Assembly (NCBI RefSeq): GCF_019603315.1
Contig: NZ_CP080649.1
Location: forward strand, 1,751,501 to 1,815,500
Reading direction: 5' to 3'
Source of the DNA: Ruficoccus sp. ZRK36
GTDB taxonomy: Bacteria > Verrucomicrobiota > Verrucomicrobiia > Opitutales > Cerasicoccaceae
Length of the DNA stretch: 64,000 bases
Both the position numbers and the translations under genes were made by a program. Below the pieces are notes generated by a model. That model saw only the letters and a program-made list of their open reading frames with translations, had not been told where the DNA came from and ran no database searches. Shown piece after piece: positions 44,569 through 53,920 of the stretch (positions within the stretch are counted from its first letter, which is position 1; every line of letters begins with the position of its first letter).

Positions 44569-45504
44569 TTAAAAGGGGAGCTTTTTACGTAGCTTGCGGG
44601 CGTATTTGTGTAGGGTAAACGAGCGTCGGTTTCTTTTCCAATCCCTGACGATCGCCGGGTCGCTCAAGCGTACCCAATCTTTCATCTGCCATTTAGCTTT
44701 GCCTCCGCAATGGAGCCCCAGAAAGGGAATCTTTTCTCCATCCTCAAGCCAAAGGCCGTATGGGCGTCCATTTTCCCAGTAAAGGCGAACGAGGCCATCC
44801 TGCATCTCCCAGCCTGTCTCGACGCCCATATTGTGGTCGATGGCCTGCTGCCCTCGATACTCGGAGGGGCAGGTATTCAGGACGCGGTCCCGGTTACGCT
44901 CATAGAGCAGCCCGATGGCTATCATTTCCGTGACGGCGGCCGGGTTGTGAGGATTGCTATCGCCCCCGTGCTTGAGATAGTCCTCGTCGAGCTCACGACT
45001 CAGAGAGCTTGGCTCAAACATCTCGCGCATGATGTCCACCATTTGGTCCAGCAGCGTGACATCCTGAAGCAGCGAAAGGGCTCCTGTCGCTGTGATCAGC
45101 CCTGTCTGTGCGCGGCTCACCGTGAGCCCCCAGGGGGCCAACTCGGTCCGTAGCTCAACCAGGTCACCAAAGATAAGCACGTCGGTGTCTATGATGAAGC
45201 AGCTCTCCAGCTCATGCGCTTTGATAAAATCACGCATGAAGGCCCACTTCTGAAAGCAGAAACGCAGCCACTCCGCATGCCGGGGCACCGGGTTGCGGTG
45301 GCGATAAAGCTCTCCGATCTCCCTGGCCGTCTGGAAATAGTCGCTGTAGGCGTAGTGCTCGACGCCCTTATAGTACCGGTTTATGTCGTCTCCCAGCAGG
45401 ATGAGCCGAGAGTCCGGGTTGGACTGTCGGGCCTGGGCAATCGTGTGAGAGATATAAAAGCTGTCGCCCTGGTGGGGGATCAGGATGGCTGGAGCCGAAG
45501 GCAT
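44569..45504 (-). CDS. putative glycosyltransferase (DxD)
   Basis: This 311-residue protein has AILIPHQGDSFYISHTIAQARQSNPDSRLILLGDD at the start and CFIIDTDVLIFGDLVEL (DxD) in the centre, plus a His-containing FLGLHCGGKAKWQMKDW near the end that may bind metal or product. The C-terminus is basic (KYARKLRKKLPF), suggesting membrane contact. It starts three bases after the ABC transporter stop and so is probably co-transcribed with it. Confidence 0.7.
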   Translation of the reverse strand: MPSAPAILIPHQGDSFYISHTIAQARQSNPDSRLILLGDDINRYYKGVEHYAYSDYFQTAREIGELYRHRNPVPRHAEWLRFCFQKWAFMRDFIKAHELESCFIIDTDVLIFGDLVELRTELAPWGLTVSRAQTGLITATGALSLLQDVTLLDQMVDIMREMFEPSSLSRELDEDYLKHGGDSNPHNPAAVTEMIAIGLLYERNRDRVLNTCPSEYRGQQAIDHNMGVETGWEMQDGLVRLYWENGRPYGLWLEDGEKIPFLGLHCGGKAKWQMKDWVRLSDPAIVRDWKRNRRSFTLHKYARKLRKKLPF

Positions 45505-45507
45505 CGT

Positions 45508-47265
45508 TTAGGATTGGTTGGTGACAAGCTTCTGGAAGACAGGAGAGGTCAGCATCAGTTCTTCATGGGTGCCAGAAGCCACGATTTTCCCGCCGTCAAA
45601 GACCAACAGTCGCTCGGCGTGTTTGAAGGTGCTGCGGCGGTGCGCGATGGTGATGACCGTGCGATTTTTGACGAGTTTATCGATCGCTGACTGGATGCAG
45701 GCCTCGCTCTCGGCGTCCAGCGCAGAGGTCGCTTCGTCGAGCAAGAGAATCGGTGCGTCTCTGAGGATCGCGCGTGCGATGGCGATACGCTGTTTCTGGC
45801 CCCCTGAGAGCAGGCGACCGTTTTCGCCGCAGGATGTGTTATAGCCTTCCTTGAAGTCGCTGATGAAATCGTGGGCGTAGGCTTCGCGGGCCGCCTGCAT
45901 GACTTCCTCGTCGGTGGCGCCTGGCCGACCTAGACGAATGTTCTCTAAGAGCGAAATATTAAAGAGCACCGGGTGCTGCGATACCAGGGCGATCTGATTG
46001 CGCAGGTCTGCGAGGCGCATGTCCTGACTGGCAATATCGTCGATCTGGATGGTGCCCGAAGTCGGATCGTAGAGCCGGGGTATCAGCTTCATGAACGTGG
46101 ACTTACCCGAGCCACTTGGGCCGACCAATGCGCAGTGCTGGCCAGCCGGGATGGTCACGCTGATATCTTCCAGCACCGGGGTGTCCACTTTATACTCAAA
46201 GGATACATTCTCGAAGGTTACGCTCCCCCGGACTTTATTGACTGTGACGGGGTTCTCCGGGTCCGTTATCGGGTTTTCCAGTTGGAGTGTCTGCTCCAGA
46301 CGGTCGAAGGAGGCGTGGGAGCTGTGGAAATTGTTTACGATGTTCAGGATCTTCTTGAGCGGATCCAGCGTCATGTAGAGGGCGAATCCCAACCCGGCAA
46401 ACGTACCATAGTCGATGTTGGAATAGTACGCATACAAAAACAAACCTGCGATGATCGTGATGGACATGATCTCCATGATCGGGTTCTGCATGCGCTGGTA
46501 CTTGATCATCTTGAGCTCGTTCTGGATGTATTTATCCATCTCGATATTGTAGAACATGCGCTGCTGGTCTTCGAGGTTGAAGGCCCGGACCTCTTGCACC
46601 GCATCCAGGTTTTCCTTCGTCATCTGAGTCATCGAGGCGTAGCTCTCTTGGAGTTGCTTGCCCCGTCTCTTCAGCTTTTTGCGCAGCAATATCACCGGGA
46701 TGGCGAAGCAGAAGGCTGCTGCGATAAACCCCAGAAAGAACGCGGTCTCACGGCTATCCCAAGAGAGGTAAACCAGGGCACTGATCCCCGATATCATGAT
46801 GAACGGCTGCCGTAGTAACTCGGTGAGTACCTCCATCACCACGGTTTGCACGCGGCCGGTATCGCTGCCGATACGCGTCAGCGTGTCTCCGGTTGAACGG
46901 CTGTCAAAATACGAAATCGGCAGTTGCTGGAGCTTATGAAAGATATCGTTGCGCAACTGCTTCATGCTGCGCCAGCTGCAGATGCTCATCAGGTAGGAGC
47001 TGAAGAAGTTACTGATGCCACGGATCGCAAAAACCAGCGGTAGCAACGCAGCTACGCCGATAATTTTCCAGGTCTCAACCTCGATCGCTTCCTTACCGGC
47101 CTCGTGAAGGAAATTCTTGATGACTTTTTCCGTGATGACGGGCAGCCCGAAGCCGCTGAGCACGCTATAAATAAGCCCACATGTAAAAGCCACGGCAAAG
47201 AGCTTCCAATGCGGTCTTATGTATCTGCTGTATTTGAGTATATGCTTGAACACAATTAACTGCAA
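45508..47265 (-). CDS. MsbA-like ABC exporter (fused permease and ATPase)
   Basis: This 585-residue type I half-transporter has six transmembrane helices in residues 1-320, then an ATPase with Walker A GPSGSGKST near residue 380, signature LSGGQKQRIAIARAIL, Walker B ILLLDEATSALD and the H-loop IAHRRST. MsbA-type pumps flip lipid-linked glycans or lipid A across the inner membrane; its place inside the glycosyltransferase cluster supports a glycolipid substrate. The first codon is TTG at 47265 or GTG at 47253 (VFKHILKYSRY). Confidence 0.92.
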   Translation of the reverse strand: MQLIVFKHILKYSRYIRPHWKLFAVAFTCGLIYSVLSGFGLPVITEKVIKNFLHEAGKEAIEVETWKIIGVAALLPLVFAIRGISNFFSSYLMSICSWRSMKQLRNDIFHKLQQLPISYFDSRSTGDTLTRIGSDTGRVQTVVMEVLTELLRQPFIMISGISALVYLSWDSRETAFFLGFIAAAFCFAIPVILLRKKLKRRGKQLQESYASMTQMTKENLDAVQEVRAFNLEDQQRMFYNIEMDKYIQNELKMIKYQRMQNPIMEIMSITIIAGLFLYAYYSNIDYGTFAGLGFALYMTLDPLKKILNIVNNFHSSHASFDRLEQTLQLENPITDPENPVTVNKVRGSVTFENVSFEYKVDTPVLEDISVTIPAGQHCALVGPSGSGKSTFMKLIPRLYDPTSGTIQIDDIASQDMRLADLRNQIALVSQHPVLFNISLLENIRLGRPGATDEEVMQAAREAYAHDFISDFKEGYNTSCGENGRLLSGGQKQRIAIARAILRDAPILLLDEATSALDAESEACIQSAIDKLVKNRTVITIAHRRSTFKHAERLLVFDGGKIVASGTHEELMLTSPVFQKLVTNQS

Positions 47266-47362
47266 TCTCTGCCTTCGGGCCTTTCAAAGGCAACCCAAAT
47301 CTCCCGACGCAGATGGTTGGCAAGAGGCTCATTCCCCCCCTCTGGTAGATGAATTTCAGGTA

Positions 47363-48220
47363 TTACTGTAGCTTGAGGAGGTAGTCGCCGTACCCGCTTT
47401 TGGCGTATTGTTGGGCGAGGTCGGCGAGTTGGTCTCTGGAAATGTAGCCCATGCGCCAGGCGACCTCCTCGATGCATCCGATTTTAGTCCCTTGGCGCTC
47501 CTCGATCACGCGTACAAAGGTGGAGGCCTCGTTCAGCGAGGCGAAGGTCCCGGTATCCAGCCAGGCGATGCCTCTGTTAAACGGGCGCACATTCAGGCAT
47601 CCCTGCCCCAGGTAGGCGTTGATGACAGAGGTGATCTCGTATTCGCCCCGGGCTGACGGCTGGACGGACTTAGCGATATCACAGACCTGCTCATCAAAGA
47701 AATACAGGCCCGGAATCGCGTAATTGCTCTTGGGGTGGGGTGGTTTTTCCTCGATGGAGAGGGTCTTCCCGTCGGCTGAGAACTCTACCACGCCGTATCG
47801 CTCTGGATCTTTGACCGGCGCGGCGAAGATCGTGCAGCCGGGATTTTTTGACTGTTGACGAAGCATTCCCCCAAAGCCGGACCCATAGAAGATATTGTCA
47901 CCCAAAATGAGGGCGGCTTTCTCTCCGGCCAAAAAGTCTTCCCCGATCACAAAGGCTTGAGCCAGACCATCGGGGGCCGCCTGCTCGGCGTAGCTGAATG
48001 AACAGCCTAATTTTGCTCCGTCTCCCAGTAGGGCTTCGAAACTGGCCCGGTCCTGCGGCGTGGTAATGAAAAGAATCTCCCGGATGCCCGCCAGCATCAG
48101 GACGGAGAGCGGGTAGTAGATCATCGGCTTATCGTAAACCGGGATGAGCTGCTTCGAAATCGCCAGCGTGATCGGGTGCAGACGCGTGCCGGACCCTCCT
48201 GCCAGGATAATGCCTTTCAT
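47363..48220 (-). CDS. rmlA: glucose-1-phosphate thymidylyltransferase
   Basis: This 285-residue enzyme makes dTDP-glucose. Motifs: [37 protein letters not shown] (nucleotide and sugar-phosphate binding), [27 protein letters not shown] and [10 protein letters not shown]. It is followed (in transcription order) by the ABC exporter 97 bases on and preceded by rmlB. rmlC and rmlD are not in the window, so the final dTDP-sugar (rhamnose or another deoxysugar) cannot be stated. Confidence 0.95.
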   Translation of the reverse strand: MKGIILAGGSGTRLHPITLAISKQLIPVYDKPMIYYPLSVLMLAGIREILFITTPQDRASFEALLGDGAKLGCSFSYAEQAAPDGLAQAFVIGEDFLAGEKAALILGDNIFYGSGFGGMLRQQSKNPGCTIFAAPVKDPERYGVVEFSADGKTLSIEEKPPHPKSNYAIPGLYFFDEQVCDIAKSVQPSARGEYEITSVINAYLGQGCLNVRPFNRGIAWLDTGTFASLNEASTFVRVIEERQGTKIGCIEEVAWRMGYISRDQLADLAQQYAKSGYGDYLLKLQ

Positions 48221-48301
48221 TGTCTGTTAATGGTAGGGGGACGTATCGGGCTGACTCAAGCCGCAATACTGGACCCCGGCTGAATATAAATCTCCGCCCA
48301 G

Positions 48302-49369
48302 TTATGCGCGCCGGGTGTCGAGGCCGAGTCGATTCAGTTGGTACTCTCCACTCAGGATGTGTTCCCACCAGGTTCGGTTGTCCAGGTACCATTGGACGGT
48401 TTTGCGCAGGCCGGAGGTCAGACTTTCTGTCGGAGACCAGTCCAGCTCACGCTGGATCTTACGTGAATCGATGGCATACCGCAGGTCGTGCCCCGGACGC
48501 TCTTCGACGAACGAGATCAGGCTCTCGTAGCTCTTGCCGTCGGGGGCAGGCTGAAGCTCGTCGAGGAGCTGGCAGAGCATTTTGACCAGGTCGATGTTCC
48601 GGCATTCGCTATTGCCCCCGATGTTGTAGGTCTCACCGGGCTTGCCGTGCTGCCAGGCTTTCCAGAGCGCCCGGCAGTGGTCACCCACATAGAGCCAGTC
48701 GCGGACATTCTCCCCCTTGCCGTAGACGGGGATGGGCTCTCCCTTGAGGCACTTGAGGATGGCGACCGGGATGAGCTTTTCCGGAAACTGGTAGGGGCCG
48801 TAATTGTTTGAGCAGTTTGTGACGATCACCGGCAGCCCATAGGTGTGGTGCCAGGCGTGTGCCAGATGGTCAGAGGCGGCCTTGCTGGCAGAGTAGGGGG
48901 AACGCGGCTGATAGGCCGTCGTTTCGCTGAAGGCCGGATCGCTGGGGCCGAGGGAGCCGTAAACCTCGTCTGTGGAGACGTGCAGGAAGCGGAACTGCCC
49001 GCGCTTACTCTCGGTGAGGCTGTGGTAGTGCTCCAAGGCTCCTTGCAGGAGGTTATAAGTGCCCAGGATGTTCGTCTGGATAAACTGATCGGGGCCGTCG
49101 ATCGAGCGGTCCACATGGGACTCGGCAGCCAGATGCAGGACGCCATCGGGCTGATGCTCGGCGAACAGCTTGCGTACAGCACTGGCGTCGCACAGGTCGG
49201 TCTGGCAAAAGGTGTAGTTGGGCCGGTCTTTGATGTCGGCCAGAGATTCCAGGTTGCCCGCGTAGGTGAGCTTGTCGACATTGACTACGTGCACCTCTGG
49301 TTGCGTAACCAGATACCTGACCAGATTTGAGCCGATGAAACCTGCTCCGCCAGTGAGGAGTAACTTCAT
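48302..49369 (-). CDS. rmlB: dTDP-glucose 4,6-dehydratase
   Basis: This is a 355-residue extended short-chain dehydrogenase. [19 protein letters not shown] binds [15 protein letters not shown] carries the catalytic Asp-Glu pair, and [15 protein letters not shown] the YxxxK pair. ATG 49369 is the normal start (MKLLLTGG); a longer frame to 49399 is non-coding. It forms dTDP-4-keto-6-deoxyglucose from the RmlA product, and the two genes are 81 bases apart. Confidence 0.95.
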   Translation of the reverse strand: MKLLLTGGAGFIGSNLVRYLVTQPEVHVVNVDKLTYAGNLESLADIKDRPNYTFCQTDLCDASAVRKLFAEHQPDGVLHLAAESHVDRSIDGPDQFIQTNILGTYNLLQGALEHYHSLTESKRGQFRFLHVSTDEVYGSLGPSDPAFSETTAYQPRSPYSASKAASDHLAHAWHHTYGLPVIVTNCSNNYGPYQFPEKLIPVAILKCLKGEPIPVYGKGENVRDWLYVGDHCRALWKAWQHGKPGETYNIGGNSECRNIDLVKMLCQLLDELQPAPDGKSYESLISFVEERPGHDLRYAIDSRKIQRELDWSPTESLTSGLRKTVQWYLDNRTWWEHILSGEYQLNRLGLDTRRA

Positions 49370-49558
49370 GATGTTGAGTTGTGCGGCAAGCTGTGTCATG
49401 GCCGCCCGGTTATGCCGTTAACGCATGAACGAGGGGCCGGGAGGTCGTTGCTGTTCACCCTCTCACATTTGGGCACGCAGAGGCAAGGGCGCAATGCTGG
49501 TGCCCTGCGCGAATCTCTTGCCAGCGGTTGGGCCTGCAACCCTCGCCGAGTGGTCCGT

Positions 49559-51397
49559 TTAGTCGCGCTTCATGCGCTTGGTGATCTTGCGGCGCATCTC
49601 GGAGTCGAGGATACGCTTGCGCAGGCGCAGGTGGTGCGGGGTGACCTCTACCAGCTCGTCGGCGGCGATGTACTCGATCGCACGCTCCAGCGAGAAGCGG
49701 ATGGGCGGGGCCAGCTGGACATTTTTGTCGTTCCCGGAGGAGCGCATGTTGTCGAGGTGCTTGGCCTTGCAGGGGTTGACCGGGAGGTCTTCCTTACGGG
49801 GGCATTCGCCCACGATCTGGCCGTTGTAAATATCCTCACCGGGGGCGACGAAGAGCTTGCCGCGCGCCTGGATGATGTCGAGGGAGTAGGGCATACTCGT
49901 GCCCGTTTCCATCGAGACGAGGGTACCGGTCTGGCGGGTGACGATCTCGCCGCTGCGCGGGCGATACTCCAGGAACATATGTGAGCACACGCCGTGGCCG
50001 CTGGTCAGGGTGACCAGATCGCTCTCAAAGCCGATCAGCCCGCGGGTGGAAATCTCCGCCTCGACGGTGACGCCTGCCGCATGGTGCTCCATGTTCGTGA
50101 TCTGGGCCTTGCGGTTGGAGAGGTTCTCCATGACCGAGCCGAGCATGTCCTCGGGGACTTCGACCCAGACCTGCTCGTAAGGCTCGCATGTGGTGCCGTC
50201 GATTTCTTTATAAAGCACGGTCGGGCGCGAGGCCATGACCTCGTAGCCTTCACGGCGCATGGTCTCCAGCAGCACGGCGATCTGCATCGCTCCACGGGCT
50301 GCGACGAGGAAGCGCGTGCCCTCGTCGGTGTCTCGGACCTGGATGGAAATGTTACTCTTGGTCTCGCGGATGAGGCGCTCGCGGATTTGGCGCGAGGTCA
50401 CCTTCTTGCCGTCTTTACCGGCCAGCGGACCGTCATTGACGTGAAATTCCATCTCGATCGTGGCCGGGTCAATGGTCACAAACGGCATGGGCTCGGCTTC
50501 CTTTTCGGCGGCGAGGGTGTCCCCGATGTCGATCTCTTCAAAGCCAGCGATGCCCACGATGTCGCCTGCACCCATGGTCTCGACAGGGGTCACCCCGAGG
50601 CCGGTGAAGCGGATGAGCTTGGTGATCTTGATGCGCTGGCGTTCGCCGTTTTTGCGCAGAGCGTAAATGGTGTCACCGTTGGAAACTGTGCCCGAGAGGA
50701 TACGGCCGATGGCCAGGCGCCCGACGAAGTCGTCCCAGTCGATATTCGAGACCAGCATGCGGAACTCGCCCTCCTCGACCTGCGGGGCCGGGACGTGCTC
50801 GACGATCGTTTCAAAGAGGTCGGTCATGTTCTCGCGCGGGCCGTCCAGCTTGTTGTCGGCCCAGCCGTTCTTGGCCGAGGCATAGAGGAAGGGGGCGTTG
50901 AACTGGTCTTCGGAGGCCTCCAGATCGAGGAATAGCTCCAGCACCTTGTCGTGCACCCAGTCGGCGCGTGAAGTCTCGCGGTCCACTTTGTTGATCACGC
51001 AAATGGTCTTCAGGCCGTGGCCGAGGGCCTTGCGGAGCACCCAGCGGGTCTGGGCCTGCGGGCCGCCCACGGCGTCGGTGAGCAGCAGCACACCGTCCAC
51101 CATCTTCATCACGCGCTCAACCTCGGCACCGAAGTCCGCGTGCCCTGGCGTGTCCACGATATTAATCGTGTAGCCGTTCCACTGGATGGCGGTGTTCTTG
51201 GCCTTGATGGTGATGCCCTTTTCGCGCTCGAGGTCCATGCTGTCCATGGCGCGCTCGGGGACGGCCTGGTTCTCGCGATAGGTGCCAGCTTGTTGCAGCA
51301 GACAGTCCACCAGGGTGGTCTTACCGTGGTCGACGTGTGCGATGATTGCGATATTGCGGATCTTTTCCGCTGTTGCGAGGGTGGCCGTGGCGCTCAT
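49559..51397 (-). CDS. typA: ribosome-associated GTPase TypA/BipA
   Basis: This 612-residue translation-factor-family GTPase acts on 50S assembly and stress adaptation. G1 is AHVDHGKTT (residues 20-28), G2 lies in the EKGITIKAKNTAI segment, G3 is DTPGHADF and G4 is NKVDR. The C-terminal part has VEVPEDMLGSVMENLSNRKAQITNMEHH and RGLIGFESDLVTLTSGHGVCSHMF, typical of BipA. ATG 51397 (MSATATLATAEKIRN) is chosen; the open frame upstream to 51469 is unlikely. Confidence 0.96.
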   Translation of the reverse strand: MSATATLATAEKIRNIAIIAHVDHGKTTLVDCLLQQAGTYRENQAVPERAMDSMDLEREKGITIKAKNTAIQWNGYTINIVDTPGHADFGAEVERVMKMVDGVLLLTDAVGGPQAQTRWVLRKALGHGLKTICVINKVDRETSRADWVHDKVLELFLDLEASEDQFNAPFLYASAKNGWADNKLDGPRENMTDLFETIVEHVPAPQVEEGEFRMLVSNIDWDDFVGRLAIGRILSGTVSNGDTIYALRKNGERQRIKITKLIRFTGLGVTPVETMGAGDIVGIAGFEEIDIGDTLAAEKEAEPMPFVTIDPATIEMEFHVNDGPLAGKDGKKVTSRQIRERLIRETKSNISIQVRDTDEGTRFLVAARGAMQIAVLLETMRREGYEVMASRPTVLYKEIDGTTCEPYEQVWVEVPEDMLGSVMENLSNRKAQITNMEHHAAGVTVEAEISTRGLIGFESDLVTLTSGHGVCSHMFLEYRPRSGEIVTRQTGTLVSMETGTSMPYSLDIIQARGKLFVAPGEDIYNGQIVGECPRKEDLPVNPCKAKHLDNMRSSGNDKNVQLAPPIRFSLERAIEYIAADELVEVTPHHLRLRKRILDSEMRRKITKRMKRD

Positions 51398-51630
51398 AGA
51401 AATCTGAATAAAGCGCGCCAAGGTGACAGCTTTCCGGCAAATAGCGAGCCCGGAGTTGGGCGGACGCAAAACACCGTCCGCCCCCGATTCGTGGTCATTT
51501 TAGGGTCGATGAGGTGTTGCTGGCATCAACCCTCTAATCGGCAGTGGCTTACGGGATTGTTCTAAAAGCTTGGGATATTTATGCCACCGTGAGGTTGTTT
51601 GGGGCGACAAGCGTAATTTCTTTTTGTCGC

Positions 51631-52113
51631 TCAGTCGTCAGTCAGGCGCTTTTGCAGATCCCAGTCCTTGATCGCCTTCATCTGTTCTTTCGTTCCTATG
51701 TAGAGACTCCCGCATCCCTTCGTATAGGGGTTGCCGTTAGCGATCGGATAAAAACCCAGGTGCAGATAACCCTCGGCTGGGATCTTGATCCGCAGCTCAA
51801 AGGGGCCACTGCCACTCTCAAGGTAAAGCTTCTGGCCGGTCTTCAGCTGTGTCTTTCCATCGCCACGGGTCTGGGTGACGGTCAGTAGCATGATCGCCTC
51901 CTGGTGACTCTCCAGCTGGTAGTGCCCGCGTACGACGACTACGTCGCCCGGCTCGAAGTCCCCCCGCGTGGCGTAAACCTCCTCGATCTCGACGTGGTCC
52001 CCCTCCAGAAATGCGCTTGGCCCCAGCGTGTAGGGAACCTCGTGGATGACGACCTCGGCCCGCAGCAGAGACAGGCCTGCACATAGAATCAGCAGGGGTA
52101 GGAGGGCTTTCAT
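51631..52113 (-). CDS. small secreted protein of unknown function
   Basis: This 160-residue protein has a signal peptide (MKALLPLLILCAGLSLLRA). The mature part is beta-rich: VVIHEVPYTLGPSAFLEGDHVEIEEVYA, VVRGHYQLESHQEAIMLLTVTQ, KLYLESGSGPFELRIKI, then a GCGSLYIGTKEQM loop. The pattern 'long beta strands with ESGSGPFEL' suggests a single Ig-like or jelly-roll domain, with no family name. ATG 52113 was chosen over the more upstream 52152 because the signal peptide begins there. No partner is evident. Confidence 0.75.
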   Translation of the reverse strand: MKALLPLLILCAGLSLLRAEVVIHEVPYTLGPSAFLEGDHVEIEEVYATRGDFEPGDVVVVRGHYQLESHQEAIMLLTVTQTRGDGKTQLKTGQKLYLESGSGPFELRIKIPAEGYLHLGFYPIANGNPYTKGCGSLYIGTKEQMKAIKDWDLQKRLTDD

Positions 52114-52245
52114 AGCCCGAGTCTGGCCTTGTCCCGTGAGGGTGTCAATCAAGCTGAGCGAAGCGGCTGATCGAGGCTCGCCTTATGCGTATGTGTGCGT
52201 GGGGTCTTACTGGACTTTGACCGGTGATATTAAGAGAAAATTAGG

Positions 52246-53355
52246 ATGCGTAGAGAACTCAAGACTCAGGCCGATCCTGTTTCCGGTATCGAGGTGACAC
52301 AGCTCACGGATTACCGTGGGCACAGCCACCATCTGTATTTTACGAATCCGGGATGGTACGATGACGGCAAAAAGCTGCTCTTCGCATCGGACCGTGAGAA
52401 CCGCAGAAACCTCTTTGGGCTGGATCTGAAAAGCGGCGACATCGAGCAGCTCACGGATCTGGATGAGCACTACCGGAGCTTTCTCTCGGTCTGCGTCAAC
52501 CCCGTGCGCCCGGAGGCTTACTACCGGGACCGGGAGGGCTTTTACGCGCTTGATCTGCACACCGGCAAGAGCCGCCAGATTTACCACATCGACGGGGACT
52601 GGAGGCTCCACATGAGTAACTGCGACGCCAGCGGCGAGTATGTGTATGTCGGTATTTTTCATGACCCGCACAAGCTCTCCGAGCAGGGCTTTACGACCTT
52701 TGTGCAGATGTGGGAGTCCCGCCCCCTGAGCCGCATCGTCCAGATCGCCTGCCAGACCGGGGAGAGCCGGGTCATTTACGAAAAGGACTGCTGGACCGGG
52801 CACCTGAATACCTCTCCGACCCGCCCTGAGCTTATCAGCTTCTGCTACGAAGGCCCCTGGGACAAGGTGGGGCAGCGCATCTGGATCATGAATGTCGTCA
52901 CCGGTAAAATTCATCCCCTGCGGCCTGTGACGGGTGAGGAGATGATCGGCCATGAGTACTGGTATGCCGACGGCGAGCACATCGGGTATCACGGGCATAA
53001 GCGCCCCGGCCTGGCCATGCTCGGTTTTATCCGCTACGACAATACCGACCAGTGCGATACGGACTTCCCGACGGGGGGCAACACCGGGCACATCTTTTCA
53101 CTGGATGACCAGTTAATCGTCGGCGACGGGGACGGTCTGATTAAATGCTGGCGGCGTGAGGGTGATGGCTACTCCAAGCCCCGCATCATCTGCTCGCATG
53201 ATTCCGGTTTGCGGTTTCAGATCACCCACCCGCATCCCCGTATCTCCCCCGATGGCCGCAGCATTATCTTCACCTCTGACCGCACCAGCTACGGCAACCT
53301 ATACCGCGTACCGGTTCCGCCCTTCGAGGAGCTGGAGGAGTACGTTCAGCCCTAA
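52246..53355 (+). CDS. oligogalacturonate lyase (PL22 family)
   Basis: This 369-residue seven-bladed beta-propeller enzyme cleaves short pectin oligomers to 4-deoxy-L-threo-5-hexosulose uronate in the cytoplasm. Visible family blocks: TQLTDYRGHSHHLYFTNPGWYDDGKKLLFASDRENR, FVQMWESRPLSRIVQ, CWTGHLNTSPTRPELISFCYEGPW, IGHEYWYADGEHIGYHG and THPHPRISPDGRSIIFTSDR, with the conserved histidines that hold the Mn site. No signal peptide is seen. The gene is alone beside a tRNA gene; other pectin genes are absent from the window. Confidence 0.92.
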   Translation: MRRELKTQADPVSGIEVTQLTDYRGHSHHLYFTNPGWYDDGKKLLFASDRENRRNLFGLDLKSGDIEQLTDLDEHYRSFLSVCVNPVRPEAYYRDREGFYALDLHTGKSRQIYHIDGDWRLHMSNCDASGEYVYVGIFHDPHKLSEQGFTTFVQMWESRPLSRIVQIACQTGESRVIYEKDCWTGHLNTSPTRPELISFCYEGPWDKVGQRIWIMNVVTGKIHPLRPVTGEEMIGHEYWYADGEHIGYHGHKRPGLAMLGFIRYDNTDQCDTDFPTGGNTGHIFSLDDQLIVGDGDGLIKCWRREGDGYSKPRIICSHDSGLRFQITHPHPRISPDGRSIIFTSDRTSYGNLYRVPVPPFEELEEYVQP

Positions 53356-53648
53356 GCGAGCGGGGGGCATCCCATGCAGCGATATAGGCGTGGGCCATGA
53401 CTGCCCTGCCAATTGTCAGCATCGGGCCAGCTTATTCTGGGAATAACCCTACGCATCTGCCTGTTGGGTAAATCGCTGGAGGTGCCATCATAGAGTGGCT
53501 CATCACACGGCTTTGCAGAGAATGTGCGAATGCCGATATCCCACTTGACGAGTGCCCGGTGAGAGCTAGTATGCGCCCCAGATTGGCAAATGTCACTCGC
53601 GTGAACGACCGGCCCTCTGCGCCACGTTACGCCATGTTTCGCCAGCAT

Positions 53649-53724
53649 GCCGGGTTAGCTCAGTTGGTAGAGCAACTGATTTGTAATCAGTAGGTCGTCG
53701 GTTCGACTCCGTCCCCCGGCTCCA
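53649..53724 (+). tRNA. tRNA-Thr (anticodon TGT)
   Basis: 76 nt with encoded CCA. Cloverleaf: acceptor GCCGGGT/CCCCGGC, D-arm GCTC..GAGC, anticodon stem ACTGA/TCAGT with loop TTTGTAA (anticodon TGT), T-loop TTCGACT. Two pairs do not form: 7:66 (T-C) in the acceptor stem and 50:64 (T-T) in the T-stem. The gene is probably functional but is weaker than usual; it is the left neighbour of an accessory region. Confidence 0.85.
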
Positions 53725-53838
53725 CTTTTCTCAAGCGGTTTTCGCTGATAAGCAGGGGCTTACGAGATGTTTGGGTATATGGGCCGAGTCTCATCCAGTC
53801 TCAATAAATTTCGCCCAGTCTCGAAAAACCCCCTGTTT

Positions 53839-53862
53839 TTGGGCAACTATTTGGGCAACTAT
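53839..53862 (+). repeat. 12-bp tandem repeat
   Basis: TTGGGCAACTAT occurs twice in direct succession, 115 bases after the tRNA-Thr. Three CAGTCTC/GAGTCTC-like motifs lie just before it (53788-53822). No gene is visible in 53725-53920. Confidence 0.7.
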
Positions 53863-53920
53863 TTTTGAGCTTTTCAGACCTGTTTCGGACGGATAGTCCT
53901 CATGGTAGTAATCCTGCCCG

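Noticed and set aside
49400-49558. Third CACAGAG-type repeat (CACGCAGAGGCAAGGGCGCA)
   Set aside because: The similarity is short, and no palindrome array accompanies it; possibly a decayed copy but not supportable.
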